Shown: positions 23,052-31,484 of the stretch, in pieces
Layout of the letters: every line of letters begins with the position of its first letter
Position numbering within the stretch: position 1 is the first letter of the stretch
Assembly: GCF_039555535.1 (NCBI RefSeq)
Contig: NZ_CP154630.1
Coordinates: 2,989,001-3,053,000 of the forward strand
Reading direction: 5' to 3'
Length of the DNA: 64,000 bases
DNA from: Stenotrophomonas maltophilia
GTDB lineage: Bacteria; Pseudomonadota; Gammaproteobacteria; Xanthomonadales; Xanthomonadaceae
Notes under the pieces: model-generated
The model's input: the letters and a program-made list of their open reading frames with translations, nothing else
The model's database searches: none
Told to the model about the DNA's origin: nothing
Translations under genes and position numbers: made by a program

Positions 23052-24449
23052 GTGCCAAAAACAGTAAAGAACTTCCTTCAAGACTTCCCTTTCAATCCAG
23101 ACGCCGATGACGCGCTGCACCTTAAGGGCATCAGGATCGGGCGCTTCCGGATTGATGAGCTGGTCATCACCGGACGCGAAGCGGCCATCCATGCGCAAGA
23201 GATCCTCAACGCCGCTATGGAGCGCTCTCGACGCTCTCGCATCAATGCCGCAGGCACGCGCTACCTTGAGCCACTCTCTGCAGGCCACCCCGCCCGGCTT
23301 CTTTCCGTAGAGATCAAGGACTATCTGGGAGATAGAGAGCGCCGCTGCCTCGCACAAGAGACCATCGACTCCACAGCCCGAACCCTGCGGCTTCTCCAGA
23401 TGACCTGCGGCGACATCCCCGTCTCACGCATTGACCACCCCCACATTTATCGCCTCTGGGACCTCATGCGCTGGTCACCTCCGGGCCTCTTCTCTGACCC
23501 CGCCTATCGAGGGATTAGCTATGACGAAGCCATTGCCTGCGGCAAGGAGCTAGATGTTCCTCAGCTTGCCCCTGCAACGCTTGAACGTCATCGGCGCTTC
23601 CTGGTCTCCTTCTTCAATCAGCTGGTCAAGACCAAAGCCATTGATGCGTCCCCCATGGTTGCGTTCGCAGAGATCAAGAAGGACCTGGTCACGGATCCCA
23701 ACAAGCCTGAGCGCCTCTTTGATGAAGACGATCTCAAGCGCATCTTCGATCCCAAGACCTTCATTCCATGGGCGAGCAAATACCCCCACCGATGGTGGCT
23801 TCCCATGATTGGCCTGTATACGGGCGCACGCATCAACGAGGTCGCTCAGCTGAAGGTCGCCGACATCGTCCAGGAGAGCGATGTCTGGTGCATTCGCATA
23901 CAGAAGACTGTGGATCCTGACTTGGCGCACCGGACCAGGCTCAGGAGTCGGCAAAGCCTAAAAGGCAAGGCATCTATCCGGACCATCCCTATCCCGAAGC
24001 CGCTGCTGGACGCAGGCTTCCTGGACTTCATGGATGACATCAGAGAGTGCGGCCACCCTCGCCTCTTCCCACACCTATCCGCTGGTGTGAACCGTAAGAC
24101 CGGCGAGACCAATGCTCGCTACAGCCTGGCAGCGCTTAGCCAGTTCAGCCGCTACATGAAGGACCTTGGTTTCCCTAGAGGTGTCGGGTTCCATGCCTTC
24201 CGCCACACCATCGCTACAGAGCTCCACCACCAGAACGTCCTCGACGAAGACATTGCGCTGATCACCGGCCACTCTGTCAGCAAGCGCGTGCCCGTGCTTC
24301 ACGAGGCCTACTTCCACAAGAAGCCCGCCGTAATGCGGAAGAAGCAGATAGAGACGTTGGAGAAATACAGGCCTGCCGTGGTGCTTCCGGTCTATGCCAA
24401 GGGGCAATTCAAGCGATGCTTGAAGGACAAGAGGAGGTTCTATCCATAG
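23052..24449 (+). CDS. Second tyrosine recombinase
   Basis: 465 aa from a GTG at 23052. The catalytic residues are intact: Arg260 (TGARINEV), His381/Arg384 (HAFRHT), His407 (ITGHSVSK), Tyr420 (HEAYFHK). It shares the FDPKTFIPWA and YTGARINE layout with the ssrA-site integrase but is diverged, especially at the N-terminus. It may be left from another element, serve a nested element, or help the first enzyme. No att repeat is visible beside it. Confidence 0.9.
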   Translation: MPKTVKNFLQDFPFNPDADDALHLKGIRIGRFRIDELVITGREAAIHAQEILNAAMERSRRSRINAAGTRYLEPLSAGHPARLLSVEIKDYLGDRERRCLAQETIDSTARTLRLLQMTCGDIPVSRIDHPHIYRLWDLMRWSPPGLFSDPAYRGISYDEAIACGKELDVPQLAPATLERHRRFLVSFFNQLVKTKAIDASPMVAFAEIKKDLVTDPNKPERLFDEDDLKRIFDPKTFIPWASKYPHRWWLPMIGLYTGARINEVAQLKVADIVQESDVWCIRIQKTVDPDLAHRTRLRSRQSLKGKASIRTIPIPKPLLDAGFLDFMDDIRECGHPRLFPHLSAGVNRKTGETNARYSLAALSQFSRYMKDLGFPRGVGFHAFRHTIATELHHQNVLDEDIALITGHSVSKRVPVLHEAYFHKKPAVMRKKQIETLEKYRPAVVLPVYAKGQFKRCLKDKRRFYP

Positions 24450-24549
24450 GTCTACCAAATGCTATAGATTCGATCATACAGTTCTCGGTTGCCGATGTTG
24501 AACTTGGACGGCCGAGTTGGAGGTCAGCACTGGCAACGATAGGGACGTT

Positions 24550-25491
24550 ATGACGAAGTTGATCGAAGATCAAAGTGAGTTGGTCAAGTGGGTGAACGAT
24601 CAGGACGGTGACCTGGACCTCGCAGTGGCATTCTGGGGCCATGATGCAAGCGCTTTCCTCGGCCTCGCAAAAACGCGGAGACGAGTGCGCATTGTGCTGG
24701 AGATCAGCCAAGGTGCCACTAATATCAAGGAGGTGCGTAAGCTTCTGAAGATGCCGCAAGTTGAAGTGAAGTCTTATGAACGACTGCATGCCAAGGCTTA
24801 CATTAGCGCCAACGAGGTGATCATTGGCAGCGCCAATGCATCAGCCGGTGGATTGGGAATTGTCGGCTTCGAGAACAAGCACTGGAAAGAGCTAGGGATT
24901 CAGACGCGATCAAAGGAGGTGACCCAGCAAGCGAAGAGCTGGTTTGACGCGCTGTGGCTCGCAGCCGAGAAGATCAGTCCTTCCGAGCTGGATCGCATAG
25001 AGAAGCTACAAAAAGTCCGCGCCAAGCTCACCCCTCCGATGGATTGGAAGGCCAAGGACATCTTCGACTCCTTCAAGCATCATCCGGAGGAGTGGAAAGA
25101 CCACAACATCTGGATCACCGTGGTCACCTCGGAGCTGTCTGAAGAGCAAGAAGCACTGCTAGAGGAGCGACAGAACCAGCAGCCCAAGGTCCCGGTCTAC
25201 GCATACGCAGAATGGCCATCCATTCCGAAGGACGCAACGATCATTAGCTTCACCTGGTATACCGGCGAAGAGTTCGATACAGATTATCCACTGATCTATC
25301 GAACGCCGGGCGTTGCCCAAAAGGGCATGATGCAGTACGTCTTTCCCACCGAGCTTCCGGGCTTTGAAATTGGAAAGCTCTCCAAGTGGGAAGCCGCCAC
25401 CCAGAAAGCCCGAGATGCGAATCTGCCTAGGTGGAAGAGACGGCATGGACTGAGGATGCCGCTACAAGAGTTCATTGAGAAATACGCCTAG
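24550..25491 (+). CDS. PLD-like (single-HKD) nuclease
   Basis: 313 aa from the ATG at 24550. The HKD motif is LHAKAYISANEVIIGSANAS, with His80, Lys82 and Asn96; a single HKD means dimerisation for activity, as in Nuc/Bfil-type nucleases. Residues 160-313 are a separate region rich in Trp (ISFTWYTGEEFDTDYP, PRWKRRHGLRMP). It is 37 bases upstream of the NYN-LOTUS gene and probably forms a unit with it. A DNA or phospholipid substrate is possible; nuclease is favoured by context. Confidence 0.78.
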   Translation: MTKLIEDQSELVKWVNDQDGDLDLAVAFWGHDASAFLGLAKTRRRVRIVLEISQGATNIKEVRKLLKMPQVEVKSYERLHAKAYISANEVIIGSANASAGGLGIVGFENKHWKELGIQTRSKEVTQQAKSWFDALWLAAEKISPSELDRIEKLQKVRAKLTPPMDWKAKDIFDSFKHHPEEWKDHNIWITVVTSELSEEQEALLEERQNQQPKVPVYAYAEWPSIPKDATIISFTWYTGEEFDTDYPLIYRTPGVAQKGMMQYVFPTELPGFEIGKLSKWEAATQKARDANLPRWKRRHGLRMPLQEFIEKYA

Positions 25492-25528
25492 CAAAGCACT
25501 ATCCGAATGCGAGACAAAGGAAGTCAAG

Positions 25529-26299
25529 ATGGCTCAACCGCAAGAATCGACAGTCGCAGTAATGATTGACTGCGACAACGTTGCTCCCGAGATCGTGGAT
25601 TTCGCGCTACTCATGGCCGCACAGGCCGGGCGCGTAACGCTTCGGAGGGGCTATGGCAATCGCACTACCTTAGGCAACTCTTGGCAAGAGGCCCTGGTTC
25701 GCCAAGCATTCACTCCATGCCTTCAGTTCCAATACGCAGCGAAGAAGAACACCTCCGATATCGCCCTAGCTTTGGATGCCCTGGAAGCGCTCTTCGATCA
25801 GAGGGCAGACATCTTCTGCTTGGTAACCAGCGACTCGGACTTTGCCTACCTCTGCAGGAAGCTCCGTGAGCGCGGGGCCACAGTTCTGATCGTCGGCGAA
25901 GCCAAGACTCCCGATGCTTTGCGCAATGCCTGCGATCAGTTCTTCGAGTGGTCCGCCCAAGAAGCCTCATCGCCAGAGCCGCCAGATCTTCAGGACCCGC
26001 CGCACCCTGCTGACCACACTAATGAAGCCAAGACCACAGGAAGCGCCCCGCTCCCGAAGCGTCGCCCCCGGTTCGTCATCGAGGCTGTTTCACTGCTTGC
26101 CGGTAGCACTCCGGAGGGCAAGGTTAGCCTTAATTCCTTAGGGTCCTATCTGAAGCGAGCAGATTCCGGGTTCTCCCCTGGCATCTATGGGCATTCCGGT
26201 CTTCTCAACATGGTGAAGACCTACGATCTCCTGTCGCTCAAGCAGGAAGAGAATGGGCAGTGGTCGGTGAGCCTGTCGCCTAAGCCAGAGACAGCCTGA
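25529..26299 (+). CDS. NYN (LabA-like PIN) RNase with LOTUS/OST-HTH domain
   Basis: 256 aa from the ATG at 25529, preceded by AAAGGAAG. NYN domain (residues 8-140): VMIDCDNVAPE with Asp14/Asp16, NTSDIALALDA with Asp77, LVTSDSDFAYLCRKL with Asp102/Asp104. A proline-rich linker leads to a C-terminal winged-helix LOTUS/OST-HTH domain (about 175-250: GKVSLNSLGSYLKR, FSPGIYGHSGLLNM). The family cleaves or binds RNA. Pairing with a PLD protein suggests a two-enzyme defence unit. Confidence 0.85.
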   Translation: MAQPQESTVAVMIDCDNVAPEIVDFALLMAAQAGRVTLRRGYGNRTTLGNSWQEALVRQAFTPCLQFQYAAKKNTSDIALALDALEALFDQRADIFCLVTSDSDFAYLCRKLRERGATVLIVGEAKTPDALRNACDQFFEWSAQEASSPEPPDLQDPPHPADHTNEAKTTGSAPLPKRRPRFVIEAVSLLAGSTPEGKVSLNSLGSYLKRADSGFSPGIYGHSGLLNMVKTYDLLSLKQEENGQWSVSLSPKPETA

Positions 26300-26332
26300 C
26301 GCGAGCCACCACTGCCGTTTGGCGAATTGCCC

Positions 26333-26358
26333 AAAAAAGGCCCCGCATCTGCGGGGCC
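26333..26358 (-). terminator. Terminator of the 26366-26665 gene
   Basis: GGCCCCGC-ATCT-GCGGGGCC hairpin (26339-26358) with AAAAAA on its left, which gives a U-run on the minus strand. It may also stop the NYN operon from the other side. Confidence 0.8.
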
Positions 26359-26365
26359 CTAGACT

Positions 26366-26665
26366 TCAGTAACCGTAACCAGATCGACGCTGCTGCGTCC
26401 TCGGCTGGTTGTAGGGGCTACCGTATGGATTGCTCTGCGTTGGCTTGTAAGGATCTACAGTCCCGGACTTCCCGTTGTAGGGGTTGTAATTTCCTTGGGT
26501 GCTGTAGTTGTCCAGCTTGGTGGAATTCGCATTGCTACGGTGGTGAGGCTGGACGTAGGTACCGTCCGAGCGATAGTGCCCCTTCACCGCATGGCTCTGA
26601 GCCGAAACGGCAAAAGAGGCAATCAGAGCGAAGCCTGCGGCTACAGTCAGTGGAATTCTTTTCAT
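26366..26665 (-). CDS. Small secreted Tyr/Asn/Pro-rich protein
   Basis: 99 aa from the ATG at 26665, with AAGGGGAAAT before it. Signal peptide (LTVAAGFALIASFAVSAQS). The mature part starts AVKGHYRSDGTYVQPHHRS, a motif in many small secreted proteobacterial proteins, then NYNPYNGKSGTVDPYKP and a Tyr-rich tail. Function unknown. Confidence 0.8.
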   Translation of the reverse strand: MKRIPLTVAAGFALIASFAVSAQSHAVKGHYRSDGTYVQPHHRSNANSTKLDNYSTQGNYNPYNGKSGTVDPYKPTQSNPYGSPYNQPRTQQRRSGYGY

Positions 26666-26824
26666 ATTTCCCCTTGAATTCAAATGCTCCGAATCAGTTC
26701 AAATTCAGCTGCAGATCGAGCATACATACAAAATACAAAGAGCGATAGGCGGCGATAGAGCACCACTTTACTTAAATCAAAACCGTGCTATCTATATTTC
26801 AAATTAAAAGCACGGAACTAATTT

Positions 26825-26971
26825 ATGTTAATGATTGCACTTGCCATAGTTATTTATGCACTTCTACTGTATCTCACTTTTAAAAAGAAACTCGATTCAC
26901 CATCCCAAGAGAACAAGCAATCTGGAAACGCCAAATCCAACCAGGAGGATGGCGATATAAATAGAAATTAA
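26825..26971 (+). CDS. Possible 48-aa single-span membrane protein
   Basis: ATG at 26825, TAA at 26969. Residues 2-18 are a strong hydrophobic helix (LMIALAIVIYALLLYLT), followed by KKK and a hydrophilic tail. The ribosome site is weak (CGGAAC). It overlaps the convergent gene at 26897 by 75 bases. The form resembles small membrane peptides such as type I toxins or phage regulators, but only the shape supports it. Confidence 0.38.
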   Translation: MLMIALAIVIYALLLYLTFKKKLDSPSQENKQSGNAKSNQEDGDINRN

Positions 26972-27190
26972 GGTTGTTCGCATCTTGATTAACGTCCTAC
27001 CCACCTGCATAACGCTTAGGTAGATGCTATCAGCAATAAATGTAATCGCTATCACGAACGCTAAGCCGATGCCGATGCGCAATCCTAAACTAAGCGCCGG
27101 ATTGTTTATGACAGGACAGACAATCCACAGCACGGCGGAGACGACCGCTGCACCCCCAATAAGCCCAACTGCGTCGCTTTTTTTCCACAT
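26897..27190 (-). CDS. Hypothetical small membrane protein
   Basis: 97 aa from the ATG at 27190 (MWKKSDAV; GGGA 9 bases upstream), or 100 aa from 27199. Three hydrophobic segments: GLIGGAAVVSAVLWIVCPVI, GIGLAFVIAITFIADSIY and LISIYIAILLVGFGVSRLL. No family recognised; AT-rich local composition sets it apart from its neighbours. Confidence 0.6.
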   Translation of the reverse strand: MWKKSDAVGLIGGAAVVSAVLWIVCPVINNPALSLGLRIGIGLAFVIAITFIADSIYLSVMQVGRTLIKMRTTLISIYIAILLVGFGVSRLLVLLGW

Positions 27191-27438
27191 TCGGACCATT
27201 CCCTTTTATTGAAAAATTCAGCATTCCATCTTTGCAAGTTATTTAATCTGGTGAGACAGACCAAACCACCGATCATCATATCGGCCAGGAAGCGAGATTC
27301 TTTAGAGACAAATAGATTCCACCGAAGACCCCATGCTTTGTCATCATAAATCAGGTAACACCAGCAATTGAAAAGTGCAGTAAGGAGCCCCGCAGAGTTC
27401 TTTCGGGCATCCTTAGGGTTGCAGAGCTTAGCTATCAA
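27106..27438 (-). CDS. Doubtful ORF
   Basis: 110 aa from a TTG at 27438 that overlaps the end of the SAP-like gene by 11 bases and the start of the 97-aa gene by about 85. The middle (LRWNLFVSKESRFLADMM, LVCLTRLNNLQRWN) looks protein-like, while the last 25 residues are probably non-genuine. It could be a gene truncated by a frameshift. Included because 27200-27427 otherwise has no gene. Confidence 0.28.
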   Translation of the reverse strand: MIAKLCNPKDARKNSAGLLTALFNCWCYLIYDDKAWGLRWNLFVSKESRFLADMMIGGLVCLTRLNNLQRWNAEFFNKREWSECGKKATQLGLLGVQRSSPPCCGLSVLS

Positions 27439-28228
27439 ATGATGGGATTACGGAGCGTAATCCACTCATGTCACCCGGAAACAAAGGGGGAAGTCCATCT
27501 GGCACTCTCCTCCAAGCCAACTCCACAAACTCTCTATCCTGCTCGAAAGTGTGCATGACCCTGAACTCTGTCACTCCGATGGCGTGAGCTCTTCTCTTGT
27601 TGTGCAGGCTCATTGCCCGGAACTGGATTGTCCGCATGAGTAGAGAGTAGAGGGACCGCTTCGCCTCAGAGTTGATCTGAGACGCGGTGGACTGAAGCTG
27701 GGGCTGCTTCTCTATATTTGGAATCAGTTCCAGCATCCCAATCAGCTGGGCCTTGTTAGTCTTTGAGTTGAAACTCACTGAGCAGCACTTACACAGCAGC
27801 TTCAAGTCAGCAACCTTCATCCGCTGTAACAATGCAGAAACGGATGGCGGCTGAGACGGCACGGACTGAGGAAAGTTGAGCGGGAAGCGGCCCAGTTCCG
27901 AGAAGACCGATAGCCATTCCTCATGTTCAAGCCATCGCCAAGAACGACCTGCGAAGTAGTTTTCCCATACGTGCTCGTAGTATCCGTGAGCATTCAAGAA
28001 GCCTCCTTCAACAGCCATGATGTAGTCCTTGATGGCGTCCACGTCTTCCGCAGGGAGACCCGACACCTTCGCCATCGCTTGGTCGAATACGGCGTCGTAG
28101 CAATCAAACACGTCATCGCTTGGCGTGATTTCGAACGCCTTGTAGCCAGCCTCTTGCGGCACCTGACCTTGAGGAGCAGTTGGACGCCTTGCCCCCACAA
28201 GCGACTTCAGAAAGCCAACGATCCCCAT
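27428..28228 (-). CDS. Hypothetical protein with SAP-like motif, next to Abi gene
   Basis: 266 aa. The central segment VSALLQRMKVADLKLLCK followed by NSKTNKAQLIGMLEL resembles a SAP helix-extension-helix nucleic-acid-binding motif (about 128-165). The N-terminal part has aromatic-rich YYEHVWENYFAGRSWRWL. It starts 11 bases after the Abi_C gene, so they are one operon. Possible partner or effector of the Abi protein. Confidence 0.65.
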   Translation of the reverse strand: MGIVGFLKSLVGARRPTAPQGQVPQEAGYKAFEITPSDDVFDCYDAVFDQAMAKVSGLPAEDVDAIKDYIMAVEGGFLNAHGYYEHVWENYFAGRSWRWLEHEEWLSVFSELGRFPLNFPQSVPSQPPSVSALLQRMKVADLKLLCKCCSVSFNSKTNKAQLIGMLELIPNIEKQPQLQSTASQINSEAKRSLYSLLMRTIQFRAMSLHNKRRAHAIGVTEFRVMHTFEQDREFVELAWRRVPDGLPPLFPGDMSGLRSVIPSFDS

Positions 28229-28239
28229 AGCTCCCCCCC

Positions 28240-29073
28240 TTAAGCCTTCAGCCTACTTGTACCGCTCTTCTTGCGTTCCTTCCAGGTCTCCACAACAAAC
28301 AAGCACAGTGAGTGCGCGGAGTGAACAACTAGTCGAGCATGGCGCGGAGCGACCTTATACGTGCGCTTGTGCTGCCCGTGGGCACTACCCGCATGAGTCC
28401 GGAAGGCGCCGATGCCATCAATGATCGAGCTAAGCCCCGCGAGAACTCGCTTGAGGTCATCATCTTCCAGCTGCTCAGGCGACAGTTTGAGGTGCTTGGC
28501 GACCACTACCCAAAGCGGCTTGACGGTCTGATTTGAAGGTAGTTCCAGGCCCTCCGTAGCGATGTAGTGCTTGCACAACGCCTCAACAATCGCACATGCC
28601 GCTGTCACAGCAGAAGCTGGATCGCTCTCCACAGAGCGAAGTGCCCTCTCAAATTCTTCTTCGACTTCAGCCACAGAGAATTCTTTTAGCGCATCGGCGA
28701 ACGCTCGGCTGGGCGCGGTCACGCTGTGCGCACCCAAAATCCTTCCGCCAAACGCGTAGCTCAGTTGGTAGCGAGCGAGGGCCTCGGTGATGCGCTTGCG
28801 AGCCGTGAGCTCGCGGTCGGGGTCCCAACGCGACACCTCGCCGTCCATAAGTGTCTCGATGAATTTCCCGAGGATAGTGAGCGACTTGGAAGGGTCATCC
28901 TTTCCCTCTCTTACAAACCACTCTGTCACCTTTCGAACGCAGCTACCTTCCGGTGGATCGCCAGATGCACCGGCCTCATACATCATGTTTTCAAGTGTCT
29001 GGTGATGCTGAGTGTGGTTGCCCACCACATCACCGATGACGGACGCCAGCGGGCGAGGAAAATCTTTCAGCAT
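28240..29073 (-). CDS. Abortive-infection family protein (Abi_C domain)
   Basis: 277 aa. The C-terminal part (about 140-265) fits the Abi C-terminus family: FERALRSVESDPASAVTAA, AIVEALCKHYIATEG, PLWVVVAKHLKLSPE, LSSIIDGIGAFRTHAGSAHG (His at the end). The family appears in phage-exclusion proteins. The N-terminal 100 residues are helical and unassigned. It is operonic with the SAP-like gene. Confidence 0.8.
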   Translation of the reverse strand: MLKDFPRPLASVIGDVVGNHTQHHQTLENMMYEAGASGDPPEGSCVRKVTEWFVREGKDDPSKSLTILGKFIETLMDGEVSRWDPDRELTARKRITEALARYQLSYAFGGRILGAHSVTAPSRAFADALKEFSVAEVEEEFERALRSVESDPASAVTAACAIVEALCKHYIATEGLELPSNQTVKPLWVVVAKHLKLSPEQLEDDDLKRVLAGLSSIIDGIGAFRTHAGSAHGQHKRTYKVAPRHARLVVHSAHSLCLFVVETWKERKKSGTSRLKA

Positions 29074-29085
29074 TGCGAATCTCTG

Positions 29086-29391
29086 TCAGTGGACTGGCGG
29101 CAGGGCAAGCAACTTGGCTTGACCGTAGAGCATAAAGGCACTGCCCAGCGCATAGACAAGCCATCCATACGCAGGTCGAACAAATGCAGTTAGTATCAGT
29201 CCGAAGAGCATGGGAAGCGCCGTAATCCCCAGATAGTAGGCCCACGTGAAAGGCAATCGGTCCAGCGATGCCGGTAACTCTTGGAACCGCACCAGAAGTC
29301 CGAAAGCTAACCAAGAGGTCAGCGGTCCGACGAACAGAAGCGCCAGTTCGTTCAACAATCGGCAGCGGCGCGACACCTTGCTATGCGACAT
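29086..29391 (-). CDS. Hypothetical small membrane protein
   Basis: 101 aa from the ATG at 29391 (MSHSKVSRR). Three hydrophobic helices: LALLFVGPLTSWLAFGLLV, WAYYLGITALPMLFGLIL and YGWLVYALGSAFMLYGQ. It lies 12 bases before the Abi gene on the same strand, so it may belong to that operon. Unknown function. Confidence 0.62.
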   Translation of the reverse strand: MSHSKVSRRCRLLNELALLFVGPLTSWLAFGLLVRFQELPASLDRLPFTWAYYLGITALPMLFGLILTAFVRPAYGWLVYALGSAFMLYGQAKLLALPPVH

Positions 29392-29408
29392 AGCCACCTC
29401 ATGGTTGA

Positions 29409-29644
29409 TCAGAAGGACGGTGCTGCTTTCTGCTTGCGCTCGCATTCCTCTTCGACAAAGGCGGTGGCCTTCGGCGTAAACACCGAGATGTAGCCGAAAT
29501 CAATCCTGAAAACCATGCCGGAGAACTTGACTTCAAGCGCCGGGGTCTTCCAGACCGCTTCATGAGATCGGAATGATTCTACGGGGCTGCGCTTTCTTCT
29601 AGGCAGGAATCAACGCAAATGAACTTCAGCCGGTAGATCACCAT
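29409..29644 (-). pseudogene. Possible frame-broken small gene
   Basis: On the minus strand an ATG at 29644 gives MVIYRLKFICVDSCLEESAAP and stops at TAG. A second frame overlapping it continues VESFRSHEAVWKTPALEV and VFRIDFGYISVFTPKATA to a TGA at 29409. Joined by one shift near 29582 they form a plausible protein of about 78 aa. It could equally be two chance frames or a sequencing error. Confidence 0.35.
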
Positions 29645-29679
29645 TGACCTATCTTTAGCAGCGCAGCCCGGTTCACCAG

Positions 29680-30969
29680 TCAACTCAGCTTCGGCAAAGC
29701 GAGCTCGAAGCATGCCCCTTCCCCAAGCGCAGAAGTGACGGTAACAAATCCACCGGCTTGACGCACGGCGCTATGGACTTGTGCAAGACCCAGTCCAGAT
29801 CCCTGCCCGACAGGCTTGGTGGTGAAGTAGACCTCGAACAGCCGCTCCTTAACATCTTCGCTTATCCCCTCCCCCGTATCGATGACGCTGAGAGTCACAT
29901 AGTCACCTTCGACACGGTCGTCCGATGGATCGAGGCCCTGGAGCCTCAGGGTCCCAGTCCTGACCACTATCTGGTCTTCTGGTCGGCAAGCATCACGCGC
30001 GTTGATCACCAAGTTCAGCAGCGCACGCTCAATCGTGTTTCGATCCACCATAGCGCAGCACGCCTGCTCAGTGATGTCTGCCACGAACTCGGCCTTGTCA
30101 CCCACCGCCTGCAGCAGAAGAGGTGTCATGCTCTGAACGAGCTCGGAAAGACTCAACGCTTCCGGCTCATACGGATGGCGCCGCGCAAACCCGATAAGGC
30201 GCTTGGACAACGCGCCGCCCTGCTCCAGTGAGGCTTCAGCCACCTTCAAATAGCGTGCGTTTGCTTCGCTCAGCTCGCCACTGCCCAGCACCAGATCCAC
30301 CGCAGCGACAGCAGATTGCAGAATGTTGTTCAGATCGTGCACCACGCCCGCGAGCAATTGACCAACAGCCTCACCCTTTTGAGCCTGCTCGGCTATCATT
30401 TCGGCAGCTTGTTGGGCAGCTAGGGCGAACTTACGCTCCTCAGCTGCCTGGTGATGCATCACTTCGAGCTCTTGATAGGCCAAGTTGGTGGCCAAGAGCC
30501 TAGACTCCAAGTCTCTGATCGTCCCGGCGTTAGAGTCACTGCCAAATGCATCCCTTTTACGCAGCAATTCTGCCCTATCCGCCAGCGCAAGCTGCAACAC
30601 TTCAGCAGCCTTCATCGCACGGTTTCGCGCCGTGACGTCTGAGCTAACGGCTAAAATTCCAACGACCGCTCCGTTTTCCACGAGTGGACTGACGCGCACC
30701 CACCAATCACGAAGCTCACCGTCGAAAACAGGGCATGAAGCTTCGAAGGTAGAGCTCTCACCGTTTCTCGCGCACTCAAGCGCTCCTAGCACCCGGTCGT
30801 GCGCTGCAACAGGCCACAACTCGACCCAAGATTTGTCCAAAACGTCAGAGGAAGTAGACGCTCTCAGCAGATTCAAACCCTTTCCGTTGACCGCGCGCAC
30901 GACGCCATCGAGATCGATCTCTTTGATGCAGTCGTCGGATAGCTCAACAATTTGCTGGTAACGGTTCAT
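29680..30969 (-). CDS. PAS-domain sensor histidine kinase (orphan)
   Basis: 429 aa, cytoplasmic, no transmembrane helix. PAS domain (1-115: IVELSDDCIKEIDLDGVV, WVRVSPLVENGAVVGI), coiled coil (120-200), H-box with phosphorylated His211 (GVVHDLNNIL), N-box LLNLVINARDAC, G1 IDTGEGIS and G2 GQGSGLGLAQVHS. The HDLNN H-box and C-terminal end belong to the NtrB-like/HWE-adjacent class. No response regulator is nearby. It is the last gene before the island's right end. Confidence 0.88.
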   Translation of the reverse strand: MNRYQQIVELSDDCIKEIDLDGVVRAVNGKGLNLLRASTSSDVLDKSWVELWPVAAHDRVLGALECARNGESSTFEASCPVFDGELRDWWVRVSPLVENGAVVGILAVSSDVTARNRAMKAAEVLQLALADRAELLRKRDAFGSDSNAGTIRDLESRLLATNLAYQELEVMHHQAAEERKFALAAQQAAEMIAEQAQKGEAVGQLLAGVVHDLNNILQSAVAAVDLVLGSGELSEANARYLKVAEASLEQGGALSKRLIGFARRHPYEPEALSLSELVQSMTPLLLQAVGDKAEFVADITEQACCAMVDRNTIERALLNLVINARDACRPEDQIVVRTGTLRLQGLDPSDDRVEGDYVTLSVIDTGEGISEDVKERLFEVYFTTKPVGQGSGLGLAQVHSAVRQAGGFVTVTSALGEGACFELALPKLS

Positions 30970-31446
30970 CAGCTCTCTAGCTGAACAGGTCGGCGCCTAT
31001 AAATTATCGCAATCGGAGCGCAAAGTAAGCGACGTGTGAAATAGGGGCGCCCCGATCAAGAACGTGACCCATTCATAAGACAGCGATCTCAACTATGAGC
31101 TATCGGCATCTATCTTTGTGAAGGCCATCCCGTAGCAGACCAGTTGACAGCTGTGGTAGGCAGGAGGCAACACAGGACACATGTCCGGTTTGCGATCTGC
31201 TGAAGGTTCAAGAGGTTAGGTTCAGGTCGACCCGATCCCGCTCTCGAACCCGGAGAGGAATCTGAGTGCTCACATAGCGTCCTTGCAGATGTCTTTGCGT
31301 GGTTCTCAGTACCGCCGATGCCCAAGGCTTGCGCTGCGCCGCCCAACCAAATTAGGATCATGTATCGTTTGAGGTATCGCCGCGCTAACGGTCGCCACCC
31401 CAATATTATGAGTGGAATCAGTGAGTTACAGGTCTTGTGAGACCTC
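30970..31446. other. Non-coding right end of the island
   Basis: 477 bases with no supported gene. Contains TTTGAGGTATCGCC at 31368-31381, an exact copy of the 14-mer near attL (4748-4761), then the attachment repeat. Minus-strand ORFs here cross the attachment site and have no protein-like features. Confidence 0.6.
31368..31381. promoter_or_regulatory. Candidate arm-type recombinase site near attR
   Basis: TTTGAGGTATCGCC, identical and co-oriented with 4748-4761. It is 66 bases inside attR. Confidence 0.45.
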
Positions 31447-31469
31447 TCCGCCCACCTCCACCATCTGTA
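31447..31469. other. Island attachment site attR
   Basis: Exact copy of the 23-bp attL (4646-4668). The sequence left of it (TGTGAGACCTC) does not continue the tmRNA T-arm, so only the ssrA 3' tail is duplicated. It marks the chromosome junction. Confidence 0.92.
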
Positions 31470-31484
31470 TGGCCTGTCGAGGCC

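Noticed and set aside
28753..28773. TAGCTCAGTTGGTAGCGAGCG, like a tRNA D-arm
   Set aside because: It lies inside the Abi_C coding sequence and no anticodon or T-arm follows at the right distance.
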